From: Anaerolineales bacterium UBA2232
Lineage (GTDB): Bacteria; Chloroflexota; Anaerolineae; UBA2200
Reading direction: 5' to 3'
DNA: 6,373 nucleotides
NCBI GenBank assembly: GCA_002348045.1
Contig: DDYO01000135.1
Span: forward strand, 19,726 to 26,098
The position numbers and the translations under genes were made by a program. Every line of letters starts with the position of its first letter. Position 1 is the first letter of the stretch. Positions 1-5,822 of the stretch are shown here, in pieces. Below the pieces are notes generated by a model, which was given only the letters and a program-made list of their open reading frames with translations, did not search any database and was not told the DNA's origin.

Positions 1-485
1 GCAATCTTGCCGGCATCCTTGGTCGCTTGACGCTGGGAGTCGTTGAAATATGCAGGCACCGTGATCACTGCCTGCTTGACGGGCTCGCCCAGGTAAGCTT
101 CCGCATCCGTCTTGAGTTTCTGTAGAATCATTGCCGAGATTTCTGGGGGCGAATAGGACTTGCCGCCCATCCAAACCCAAGCGTCGCCGTTGGGCGCCTC
201 GGTAATCTTGTATGGCAGGCGCTTCATGGCGCGCTGAACTTCATCGTCCTTATACTTGCGCCCCATCAGGCGCTTGATCGAAAAGATGGTATTCTCTGGA
301 TTGGTGACCGCTTGGCGGCGCGCAACCCAACCTACCATGCGCTCCCCAGTCTTTGGATTGACCGCCACAATTGACGGGCAGAGCCGCTCGCCCTCTGAGG
401 TGGGTATTACCACCGGCTCGCCGCCCTCCATCACAGAAACTACCGAGAACGTCGTTCCCAAGTCGATACCTACGATCTTACTCAT
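1..485 (-). CDS. dnaK: Chaperone protein DnaK (Hsp70), N-terminal part; runs off the window
   Basis: ATP-dependent cytoplasmic chaperone that binds exposed hydrophobic segments and works with GrpE and DnaJ. About 161 of the usual 600-640 residues are present, all from the nucleotide-binding domain. The N-terminus shows the phosphate-1 motif IDLGTT (residues 7-12). Lys71 in SIKRLMGR aligns with the catalytic Lys70 of E. coli Dna[18 protein letters not shown] (about 143-159) is near-invariant in the family. Residues about 77-102 (KYKDDEVQR ... NGDAWV) match the insertion present in E. coli-type DnaK and absent from Bacillota, which speaks against a Bacillota host. Residue 13 is Phe where bacterial DnaKs usually have Asn. 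The ATG at 485 is fixed by the family N-terminus and by a strong ribosome binding site. It follows grpE by 33 nt and should be co-transcribed from the CIRCE-controlled promoter. Identity is certain; the rest of the gene lies below position 1. Confidence 0.98.
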   Translation of the reverse strand, partial: MSKIVGIDLGTTFSVVSVMEGGEPVVIPTSEGERLCPSIVAVNPKTGERMVGWVARRQAVTNPENTIFSIKRLMGRKYKDDEVQRAMKRLPYKITEAPNGDAWVWMGGKSYSPPEISAMILQKLKTDAEAYLGEPVKQAVITVPAYFNDSQRQATKDAGKI

Positions 486-490
486 GAATA

Positions 491-497
491 TCCTCCC
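491..497 (-). promoter_or_regulatory. Ribosome binding site of dnaK
   Basis: Read on the minus strand, GGGAGGA lies 5 nt before the ATG at 485, inside the 33-nt grpE-dnaK gap. It is one of the strongest Shine-Dalgarno sequences in the window. That fits the high DnaK output expected of a heat-shock operon and supports the chosen start. Confidence 0.85.
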
Positions 498-518
498 AAG
501 GATTGCTCGTTGTCTAGA

Positions 519-1130
519 CTACTTTGCCGTCTCATCGGCGGCGTGTTCAGGTCCGTGATCATCTCCAGCAGCAGCTGGCTGCGGGCTTCGGGCCACCTGG
601 ACCAGTGATGGCCTCAGCACCTTGTCGCCAAACATGTACCCCTTCTGAAGGACCGCCATGACATGGCCATCCGGTACGTCTTTGGTTTGTCCCTCGAGAA
701 CGGCCTGATGTTTTGCTGGATCGAAAAGTTGACCCAGCGCTCCGATCTCCTTGAGGCCATACTGCTCCAGAGTCACCAGAAGCTTGCGCCCCACCAATGC
801 GATCCCCTCGGTCCAGGTCAACTGTGCGAACAGAGGGGGCAGCGTCAGGAAAGCACGATCAAGGTCATCCAGGATCGGCAGCAGGCTCCTCACCATAGGC
901 GCAAGTCCCGACTGAACCCACTCGCTACGCTCCTTGTCCACCCGCTTGCGGTAGTTCTGAAGGTCCGCTTGGCACCGTGTCCACTGATCGGTGGCATGGC
1001 GCAAAGAGTCCTGGAGAGCCGCAAGTTCTCGTCGTGCTTCAATCTCATCCTCGCCCTGTTCGGGCGTCTCGATGGTGGTGTCTGGCTCCTCCAGCTCGTT
1101 GTTATCGTACGTCGGCGGGCTGCTGGTCAT
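519..1130 (-). CDS. grpE: GrpE, nucleotide exchange factor for DnaK
   Basis: Cytoplasmic homodimeric co-chaperone that releases ADP from DnaK and so resets the substrate cycle. From the ATG at 1130 it has 203 residues, normal for GrpE. The layout is typical: an acidic, disordered N-terminus (1-30); a long helix with coiled-coil character (about 30-75, including LQNYRKR); a helical middle section (LLPILDDLDRAF, WTEGI); and the C-terminal beta domain with the family signature FDPAKHQAV at 136-144, then GYMFGDKVLRPSLVQVA at 164-180. The tail after 182 is Ala/Asp/Glu/His-rich and probably disordered. The frame stays open to a GTG at 1163, which would add 11 residues. I prefer ATG 1130 because GGAGAG sits at the right distance and the gene then begins 1 nt after the hrcA stop (TGATATG). 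That arrangement implies translational coupling. dnaK follows after 33 nt. Confidence 0.96.
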   Translation of the reverse strand: MTSSPPTYDNNELEEPDTTIETPEQGEDEIEARRELAALQDSLRHATDQWTRCQADLQNYRKRVDKERSEWVQSGLAPMVRSLLPILDDLDRAFLTLPPLFAQLTWTEGIALVGRKLLVTLEQYGLKEIGALGQLFDPAKHQAVLEGQTKDVPDGHVMAVLQKGYMFGDKVLRPSLVQVARSPQPAAAGDDHGPEHAADETAK

Positions 1131-1131
1131 A

Positions 1132-2169
1132 TCACTCTCCGTGCAGTCGCTGTACCAAGTCACTCATCAAACGGGCCATGTAGCGTACTGCGGGGATAGC
1201 GCGTTCGTACGGCATTCGCATCGGCCCCAAAATGCCCAGGATGCCATCGGCTTCACCCGGCAGGCCGTATCCCGATACCACCATGCTGCAGTCCCGGATC
1301 TCCTCCCACTTGCTCTCAGTGCCGATGATCACCTGCACTCCGGCGCCGCGCTCTGCCTCGCCAAAAATGGCCTCCAATGCCACATCCTGCTCGAGAATCT
1401 CGACGATCTGACGGGCACGGCCCGCCTCAAAGAACTCTGGCTGGCGCAAAATGTGGGCCAAGCCGTCACGTCGAATCTCTCGGCCACTCTGAGCCTCGTG
1501 AGACTCCAGCATCGTCACAATCTGACGGGTGATGGAAGCTTCCAGCGATACAGTTGCGTCCATCTCGGGCCTAACTCGGGCGCTTGCCTGATCCGTCGAG
1601 AGGTTGGTGAGCTGGGCATTCAAGCGGCTGGAGATTCGGCTCAATTCCTCTTGGGTCGTTGGTGCAGCAAAGACAATCATCTGCTGGTGAACGGTGCCGT
1701 CTTGAAAGACAACGATCAGCAGCCCGGTCATATCGCTGATGGAAATCAACTCTACCCGTCTAAAGCGCACCTGTCGTGCTTGCGGCGCCGTGATGAGGGC
1801 CGCACTCTGGGATATGCTAGCGAGCACCGTGGCGGCCAACTTCATCCACTGGTCCAGGTCCAAGCTGATCTGATGAAACTGGTGCCGAATGAGAAGCTGT
1901 TGGGAGAGCGGTAGTTCAGCTTCTTCCATGAGGCGCTCCACAAAGTACCGGTAGCCCGCTGTGGTAGGCACACGGCCAGCGGATGTATGAGGCTGGGTGA
2001 GATAACCCAGCTCAGTGAGCTCAGCCAGTTCATTGCGGATAGTAGCTGCACTGACGCCCAGGCAACACACCAGCGAAATCGTGTCAGAGCCCACCGGCTT
2101 GACAGACTGGATGTACTCTCGGGCAACGGCGCCCAATATCTGCTCTTGTCGGGTTGTCAGTTTGCTCAC
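1132..2169 (-). CDS. hrcA: HrcA, heat-inducible transcription repressor
   Basis: Dimeric repressor of class I heat-shock genes; it binds the CIRCE operator and, in studied species, depends on GroE for activity. The length of 345 residues is typical. The N-terminal winged helix begins LTTRQEQILGAVAREYI and contains the recognition region SAATIRNELAELTELGYL (40-57), followed by the wing HTSAGRVPT (61-69). The middle holds the GAF-like domain (about 100-270). The C-terminus shows the conserved IIGTESKW (281-288) and GILGPMRMPYERAI (312-325). Translation starts at a GTG; this gives the standard family N-terminus, and only a weak GGGA lies 8 nt upstream. The poor start may keep repressor levels low relative to GrpE and DnaK (inference). 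It is the first gene of the operon, 37 nt downstream of a perfect CIRCE, so it should be autoregulated. Its stop TGA is 1 nt from the grpE ATG. Confidence 0.97.
   Translation of the reverse strand: MSKLTTRQEQILGAVAREYIQSVKPVGSDTISLVCCLGVSAATIRNELAELTELGYLTQPHTSAGRVPTTAGYRYFVERLMEEAELPLSQQLLIRHQFHQISLDLDQWMKLAATVLASISQSAALITAPQARQVRFRRVELISISDMTGLLIVVFQDGTVHQQMIVFAAPTTQEELSRISSRLNAQLTNLSTDQASARVRPEMDATVSLEASITRQIVTMLESHEAQSGREIRRDGLAHILRQPEFFEAGRARQIVEILEQDVALEAIFGEAERGAGVQVIIGTESKWEEIRDCSMVVSGYGLPGEADGILGILGPMRMPYERAIPAVRYMARLMSDLVQRLHGE
1135..1140 (-). promoter_or_regulatory. Ribosome binding site that decides the grpE start
   Basis: GGAGAG on the minus strand forms the last two sense codons of hrcA (Gly-Glu). 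Its GGAG core is 6 nt before the ATG at 1130. The upstream in-frame GTG at 1163 has no comparable site, so 1130 is the better start. Confidence 0.75.
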
Positions 2170-2206
2170 TTCACAGTTCCCGTAGCGAACTTGCTGTACA
2201 ATGGCC

Positions 2207-2233
2207 TTAGCACTCCATACCGGCGAGTGCTAA
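2207..2233 (-). promoter_or_regulatory. CIRCE operator, perfect 9-9-9 inverted repeat
   Basis: TTAGCACTC (2207-2215), a 9-nt spacer, then GAGTGCTAA (2225-2233). Both arms match the CIRCE consensus exactly and are fully complementary to each other. The repeat lies just downstream of the -10 box at 2242-2247, so it begins at about the predicted transcription start and lies in the 5' leader of the operon. Bound HrcA would block initiation. CIRCE next to hrcA is an established arrangement; the binding here is inferred. Confidence 0.97.
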
Positions 2234-2241
2234 TCCCGACA

Positions 2242-2270
2242 ATAATAGCACGATAAGGGCGTATTGTCAA
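2242..2270 (-). promoter_or_regulatory. Housekeeping-sigma promoter of hrcA-grpE-dnaK
   Basis: On the minus strand, -35 TTGACA (2265-2270, perfect) and -10 TATTAT (2242-2247, five of six) are separated by 17 nt. Start of transcription is predicted near 2235, immediately before CIRCE, leaving a leader of about 65 nt before the hrcA GTG. A near-consensus promoter under a repressor fits negative heat-shock control without an alternative sigma factor. Confidence 0.88.
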
Positions 2271-2412
2271 TATGCTTGAGTGGGTTCTTATAAAAGTCTA
2301 ACAGGCGAAGACGAACAGGGCTGTTTCGGTTGAGGCTACACGAGACCCGGAAGGAATGCCCAGTCAATGCCAGGTGGGTTCCTGGGCCGGCTCAGGACAA
2401 GCAGCTGCAAGT
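2271..2412. other. Intergenic stretch between the glycosyl-phosphotransferase gene and the hrcA promoter
   Basis: About 140 nt with no convincing gene. After the upstream gene's stop there is a GCCCAG/CTGGGC inverted repeat (2358-2363 with 2382-2387, 18-nt loop) and a competing 5-bp CCAGG/CCTGG hairpin (2370-2374 with 2381-2385). Neither is followed by a T-run, so I do not call a terminator. Read-through into the heat-shock operon is possible. Confidence 0.5.
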
Positions 2413-3807
2413 CTAGTAGGCGTTCTCGTCGTGGAACAAGCTAAAAGCGGTCTTGATCATGATCTTGAAATCCAGGGAGAGTGACCAGTTCTCAATGTAC
2501 CAGAGATCGTACTTGGTTCTCTCGAGGACAGAGGTATCTCCCCGCAGACCATTGACCTGCGCCCAGCCTGTGAGGCCTGCCTTTTCCTTGTGGCGCTCCA
2601 TGTACCTGGGCACAGTTTGACGAAACTGCTCAACAAAAACGGGTCGCTCGGGCCGCGGGCCCACGAGGCTCATGTCGCCCAGGAGCACGTTGATGAACTG
2701 CGGCAGTTCGTCCAGGGAATGACGACGGATAAAGGCTCCCAGGCGAGTTACGCGTGGATCGTCACGCTTGGCCCATATGGGACCGGTCTCTGCTTCGGCG
2801 TTCACGCGCATGGAGCGGAACTTGAGCATCGGAAACGGCCTCGCGTCGAGGCCCATGCGCGTCTGGGCATAGAACACTGGGCCGGACGAGTCCAGTTTGA
2901 TGAGCAGAGCAATGAGCATCATAAAGGGCGAGATGAAGACCAGGACGATCCCGGCAATCAGCATATCCATCGTTCGCTTGACAGAGAGGCGCCAGCCGCG
3001 CAGAGCGACATCGCGGATGGTGAGCAGTGGAAGACCGTTCAGGTCATCTATGCTGAGCTGTGAAGCGATGATCTGAAAGACGTCGGGAAAGACGCGTACT
3101 GTCGTCTTTTCTTGCTCGGCCTGGGTGATCAACTCCAGGACATGATCGCGATCAGCTTCTGGCAAGGCGATGATGACTTCCTGAACGCCCCTGTCGCGAA
3201 TCACGGCGGTCATTTGGCTGGTTGGTCCCAGCACGGGCAATCCAGCGACCTCAGTGCGACCGGGAGTGTCGTCCACAAAGCCGATGGGTTGATATCCCAA
3301 ATGAGGGGACTGGCCGATCTTTTGGCGAATCATGCGTCCGGTGTCGCCCGCGCCTACGATCAGAACACGCGTAGGGCTACGCTTGCGGTAGAAGGTATGT
3401 AGCTCATCGGTGACTAGCCGGCCAGCTGTTACGGCAATAAGACTGAGAAACCATGCGTAGATGATCATAGCCCGTGGATAGTCAAGCTCGTTCTTGAACG
3501 CAAAGGAGGTCGTGGCCACGGAGGCCACGGTTCCGAAGGACACGGCCGCTGCTACAGCATAGAATTTGTCGACTCGGGACAGCCCCGGTTTAAGGTGGTA
3601 CAGGCGATAGACGAAGAACGTCAGCAGAAGGGTTAGCAAGTGGATCACGAGCATCCCGGCATAGCTGCCAAATGACCGGGTTGCAATGGGCTGGGGGTAC
3701 TCGGTCAGCAGGCGAAGCCGGTACGCTCCATAGAAGGCCAACACCAGCATGGTAGCGTCGACCAAGATAGTGAGCAGACTTAGAAGCCAGCTTGTCCTTC
3801 GACTCAT
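2413..3807 (-). CDS. Polyprenyl-phosphate sugar-1-phosphate transferase (WcaJ/EpsE-type exopolysaccharide initiating enzyme)
   Basis: Inner-membrane enzyme expected to move a sugar 1-phosphate from a nucleotide sugar (commonly UDP-glucose or UDP-galactose) to undecaprenyl phosphate, the first step of capsule, exopolysaccharide or O-antigen synthesis. The 464 residues follow the large PHPT architecture: four N-terminal membrane segments (about 7-29, 48-70, 84-103, 112-130); a cytoplasmic Rossmann-like region starting VLIVGAGDTGRMI (148-160); a further hydrophobic segment (about 282-303); and the C-terminal bacterial sugar transferase domain. That domain shows KFRSMR (329-334), the catalytic-type Asp-Glu pair in SLDELPQ (Asp366, Glu367), GDMSLVGPRPERP (377-389), GLTGWAQVNG (411-420) and YDLWYIENWS (433-442). 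The ATG at 3807 has GGAG 8 nt upstream. No glycosyltransferase, flippase or polymerase genes are beside it, so sugar specificity and final product cannot be told. It has its own candidate promoter. Confidence 0.93.
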   Translation of the reverse strand: MSRRTSWLLSLLTILVDATMLVLAFYGAYRLRLLTEYPQPIATRSFGSYAGMLVIHLLTLLLTFFVYRLYHLKPGLSRVDKFYAVAAAVSFGTVASVATTSFAFKNELDYPRAMIIYAWFLSLIAVTAGRLVTDELHTFYRKRSPTRVLIVGAGDTGRMIRQKIGQSPHLGYQPIGFVDDTPGRTEVAGLPVLGPTSQMTAVIRDRGVQEVIIALPEADRDHVLELITQAEQEKTTVRVFPDVFQIIASQLSIDDLNGLPLLTIRDVALRGWRLSVKRTMDMLIAGIVLVFISPFMMLIALLIKLDSSGPVFYAQTRMGLDARPFPMLKFRSMRVNAEAETGPIWAKRDDPRVTRLGAFIRRHSLDELPQFINVLLGDMSLVGPRPERPVFVEQFRQTVPRYMERHKEKAGLTGWAQVNGLRGDTSVLERTKYDLWYIENWSLSLDFKIMIKTAFSLFHDENAY

Positions 3808-3815
3808 TCAGAACT

Positions 3816-3819
3816 CTCC
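3816..3819 (-). promoter_or_regulatory. Ribosome binding site of the sugar-phosphate transferase gene
   Basis: GGAG on the minus strand, within GGAGAG and 8 nt before the ATG at 3807, supports that start. The first residues then lead directly into the first membrane segment, as expected for the family. Confidence 0.65.
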
Positions 3820-3842
3820 AGCCACAGCGTCCAGTCCTCTGT

Positions 3843-3872
3843 ATTCTACCCAAACGACGTCAATGGCGTCAA
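3843..3872 (-). promoter_or_regulatory. Candidate promoter of the sugar-phosphate transferase gene
   Basis: On the minus strand, TTGACG (3867-3872, five of six) and TAGAAT (3843-3848, five of six) are separated by 18 nt. The -35 box overlaps the rimI stop codon. Transcription would start near 3836, leaving a leader of about 29 nt that holds the ribosome binding site. This would uncouple the gene from the tsaE-tsaB-rimI cluster upstream. It is a sequence match only. Confidence 0.55.
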
Positions 3873-4480
3873 CTTGCTCGGGCTTGAAGCCTTTGATACA
3901 GTGCCGTCCTATTTGCCTGGAACCGGGTCTGGAACTCGGCCGACGCTAAAATCTCTGTGGTCATGATGAGGGCATCTTCGTGATTGTCCTGATAATAGCC
4001 CTTCCGCAGGCCCGCTTCGGCAAAGGTGTACTTGCGGTACAGTTGTTGTGCAACTCGATTGCTCACCCGCACTTCTAGTGTTGCCACCGCTGCCTTCAGA
4101 GCCGTAGCCTGAAGCAACAAACTATGCAGCAGTAGCTCACCGAGCCCCATCCCCCTCCAGCTGGGATGAACGGCAAGGGTGCAGACATGCGCTTCATCAA
4201 CGATCAACCAATAGCCTCCGTAGCCCACCAGAGGCGTCGTTTCCTTCGCGGCAGACCCGCTCAACAACCGGTTCCCAATTAGGGTGGGCTGGTGGACAGG
4301 GGCAACGGCTGGTCTGGGCCTCACGATCACGAAATGCGCCATTGGATTATGGCGTACCTCGTATTCGAAGGCGTGCACTGACCACGGACAGGTAAAGACC
4401 TGCTGCTCCAGTCCCCAGACCTCTCGCACATCGTGCATGGTCATGGGCGATACAAGATAAGGAAGGTCAGCTTCTTGCAT
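3869..4480 (-). CDS. rimI: RimI-like N-alpha-acetyltransferase (ribosomal protein S18 family)
   Basis: GNAT-fold enzyme expected to transfer acetyl from acetyl-CoA to the N-terminal alanine of ribosomal protein S18. The fold begins near residue 8 (LVSPMTMHDVREVWGLEQQVF). WLIVDEAHVCTLAVHP (91-106) leads into the acetyl-CoA pyrophosphate loop RGMGLG (109-114). Glu136 in LEVRVSN and Tyr148 in QLYRKY have the same 12-residue spacing as catalytic Glu103 and Tyr115 of enterobacterial RimI. GYYQDNHEDALIM (161-173) is a strong RimI C-terminal signature. The 203 residues exceed E. coli RimI (148): there is an extra proline-containing stretch at about 53-83 between two core strands, and a C-terminal extension after about 178. 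The ATG at 4480 is 6 nt after the tsaB stop without a clear ribosome binding site, so translation is probably coupled. Met13 and Met15 are less likely starts because they would trim the first strand. Confidence 0.92.
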   Translation of the reverse strand: MQEADLPYLVSPMTMHDVREVWGLEQQVFTCPWSVHAFEYEVRHNPMAHFVIVRPRPAVAPVHQPTLIGNRLLSGSAAKETTPLVGYGGYWLIVDEAHVCTLAVHPSWRGMGLGELLLHSLLLQATALKAAVATLEVRVSNRVAQQLYRKYTFAEAGLRKGYYQDNHEDALIMTTEILASAEFQTRFQANRTALYQRLQARAS

Positions 4481-4486
4481 GGTGGT

Positions 4487-5143
4487 TCACAACGACTGGG
4501 GATAGATGGGACTGAGCGACGCCACATCGTCTACCTCGCCTGAGAAAAGGCGCTTCCACGCCAGCTCCGCCAGATACCCTGCACGACGCAGGGCTGTGGC
4601 CGGGGTGGCAATGACGGCGGGGCTCGCACCTTCCCGCTGCAGATCCTGAACCAGTGCGGGCTCCAGTTCACCGCAGACCAGCGTGGGCTCCTGAATCATC
4701 GTCAGTAACTGGTTCGAGGATATCAAGAGGTAGTCTCGCTGTTCGAGTTGCTGGCACCTGACGGGTCCGTACCAGGCCACGCAGAGCCGTTGGCGGCCTG
4801 CTGGAAGCACGGCGCACACCGGCAAGGGTTGATGTCGATGGGGATAAGCCGTCACGTCCAGGGTAGGAACGCCTAGAATAGGCACTTCCAGTGCAAGCGC
4901 GAGCCCTTTGGCCACAGCAAGTCCCACCCTCAAACCGGTGAAGGAACCAGGACCGAGGGAAACGCCGATGGCCTCAAGCTCCGTCGGCGTCACGCCAGAC
5001 TGATCGCAGATGCGCACGATGTTCGGCATGAGCTCGGCAGTGTGGTTGTCGCCCGTACGCCAAAGCTCTTCAGCATGAAGGCCTAACTCATCATAGAGCG
5101 CGATTCCCGCAAGGCGGGTGGCCGTGTCGATCGCTAGGAGCAA
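4487..5143 (-). CDS. tsaB: TsaB, t6A37 biosynthesis scaffold protein
   Basis: Partner of TsaD and TsaE in the complex that moves threonylcarbamoyl from threonylcarbamoyl-AMP to A37 of ANN-decoding tRNAs. TsaB is an ASKHA-fold relative of TsaD that works as a dimerisation scaffold, not as the catalyst. The 218 residues are typical. The N-terminal strand is LLAIDTATRLAGIAL (2-16), then HTAELMP (34-40), then the hallmark VSLGPGSFTGLRVGLAVAKGLA (61-82) and VPILGVPTLD (87-96). No metal-binding HxxxH of the TsaD type is seen, as expected for TsaB. The start is a TTG at 5143: it gives the standard N-terminus and has GGAGG 8 nt upstream, inside the last codons of tsaE. The gene lies 4 nt after the tsaE stop and 6 nt before rimI. 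Confidence 0.95.
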   Translation of the reverse strand: MLLAIDTATRLAGIALYDELGLHAEELWRTGDNHTAELMPNIVRICDQSGVTPTELEAIGVSLGPGSFTGLRVGLAVAKGLALALEVPILGVPTLDVTAYPHRHQPLPVCAVLPAGRQRLCVAWYGPVRCQQLEQRDYLLISSNQLLTMIQEPTLVCGELEPALVQDLQREGASPAVIATPATALRRAGYLAELAWKRLFSGEVDDVASLSPIYPQSL

Positions 5144-5147
5144 GGGC

Positions 5148-5651
5148 TCAGCCTCCCCGTCCTACGCTACAAGCAAAACGCAGGGATTCCACCAGGTCCA
5201 CGTAGCGCGAGCCTGACCCCTGGACAGACACGTGTCGTCTCGAGTCATCCAGGTATCGCATCGAGATCCATAAGCGCTCTTTGGGCACCAGCTCAAGGAC
5301 ACGTTCGGCCCATTCGATCACACAGATACCGCTGCCGAATACATAGTCCTCAATGCCGAGGGCATAGGCCTCGGCAGCGCTGCCCACACGGTAGAGGTCA
5401 ACATGATAGAGCTTGCGCGGTGGGCCTGGTATGGGGTACTCATTGATGAGTACGAATGTGGGGCTCGTGATCGGAGCCTCCACACCAAGCCCGCGGCCTA
5501 TGCCCTGGGTGAGACAGGTCTTACCGGCGCCCAGGTCACCCTCGAGACAGATGACATCGCCTGATCGTAGCATCCTTCCCAGTTGCTCGCCCAACGCCGC
5601 GGTTTGTGCCGGTCCGTGGCTGGTCCAGTTCAGTTCTGCAACGCAAATCAT
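5148..5651 (-). CDS. tsaE: TsaE, t6A37 biosynthesis P-loop ATPase
   Basis: Small ATPase that binds the TsaB-TsaD complex and is needed for multiple rounds of tRNA t6A synthesis. The Walker A motif is GDLGAGKT (38-45). ITSPTFVLINEY (61-72) is the conserved switch-like segment. LYHVDLYR (81-88) corresponds to the Walker B-type region, and VIEWAE (111-116) is the usual family motif. The length of 167 is close to the usual 150-160, the excess being a C-terminal tail rich in Ser, Arg and Gly. The ATG at 5651 has AGGA 9 nt upstream. The gene heads the tsaE-tsaB-rimI cluster, preceded by a perfect TATAAT box at 5683-5688. Its last codons (GRGG) carry the tsaB ribosome binding site, so the two genes should be translationally coupled. 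Confidence 0.96.
   Translation of the reverse strand: MICVAELNWTSHGPAQTAALGEQLGRMLRSGDVICLEGDLGAGKTCLTQGIGRGLGVEAPITSPTFVLINEYPIPGPPRKLYHVDLYRVGSAAEAYALGIEDYVFGSGICVIEWAERVLELVPKERLWISMRYLDDSRRHVSVQGSGSRYVDLVESLRFACSVGRGG
5152..5158 (-). promoter_or_regulatory. Ribosome binding site that decides the tsaB TTG start
   Basis: GGGGAGG on the minus strand ends 8 nt before the TTG at 5143 and lies inside the last codons of tsaE. No ATG or GTG gives the standard TsaB N-terminus, so this site is the main support for a TTG start. Confidence 0.75.
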
Positions 5652-5668
5652 AGATGCCAGTCCTGCCT

Positions 5669-5688
5669 CCCCCTTGGGGGGGATTATA
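5669..5688 (-). promoter_or_regulatory. Candidate promoter (-10 box) of the tsaE-tsaB-rimI cluster
   Basis: A perfect TATAAT lies at 5683-5688 on the minus strand, 31 nt upstream of the tsaE ATG. No good -35 exists: the hexamer at 17-nt spacing matches in only about two bases, and there is no TGn extension. Right after the box come seven C, two A and five G (5669-5682). Transcription would start near 5676, within this block, so the full hairpin would probably not be in the RNA. Either an activator helps here or the match is chance. Confidence 0.4.
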
Positions 5689-5822
5689 GCGCAGCGGAGC
5701 TTGCGGCGGAAACGCTGATTGTGGCTCGGTTCTGGCCGCGGAAACTGGAATGGTAGGGCAACTGCAGGGATGGTGACTTGACAGGGCCTCGTGGCGGTCG
5801 CCGAAAGGAAGTGGGGCAGTCC
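5689..5822. other. Spacer between the PEP-utilising enzyme and the tsaE promoter region
   Basis: About 130 nt with no convincing gene. A minus-strand reading frame crossing it (5536-5826) is a shadow overlapping tsaE. After the stop at 5823 I see no GC-rich stem followed by a T-run, so no terminator is called. Confidence 0.4.

Noticed and set aside
663..1199. Plus-strand open frame of 178 codons
   Set aside because: Lies entirely opposite grpE and the end of hrcA and has no recognisable motifs; a shadow frame.
991..1914. Long plus-strand open frame of 307 codons
   Set aside because: It is antisense to hrcA and the start of grpE, both certain by family motifs. Its translation shows no recognisable domain, and it arises from GC-rich codon usage on the opposite strand.
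2287..2295. TTATAA-like box as a second upstream promoter for hrcA
   Set aside because: TATAAG on the minus strand lacks a reasonable -35 at 16-18 nt, while a near-perfect promoter lies just downstream.
2310..2326. Small palindrome around AACAGGGCTGTT
   Set aside because: Short and imperfect at the centre, no second copy seen, and too far upstream of the hrcA promoter to be called an operator.
2358..2387. Inverted repeat GCCCAG/CTGGGC as a possible terminator
   Set aside because: Only 6 bp with an 18-nt loop and no T-run on either strand; not enough for an intrinsic terminator.
2590..3063. Plus-strand open frame of 157 codons, rich in His and Gln
   Set aside because: Antisense to the catalytic domain of the sugar-phosphate transferase; the composition is typical of a mirrored frame.
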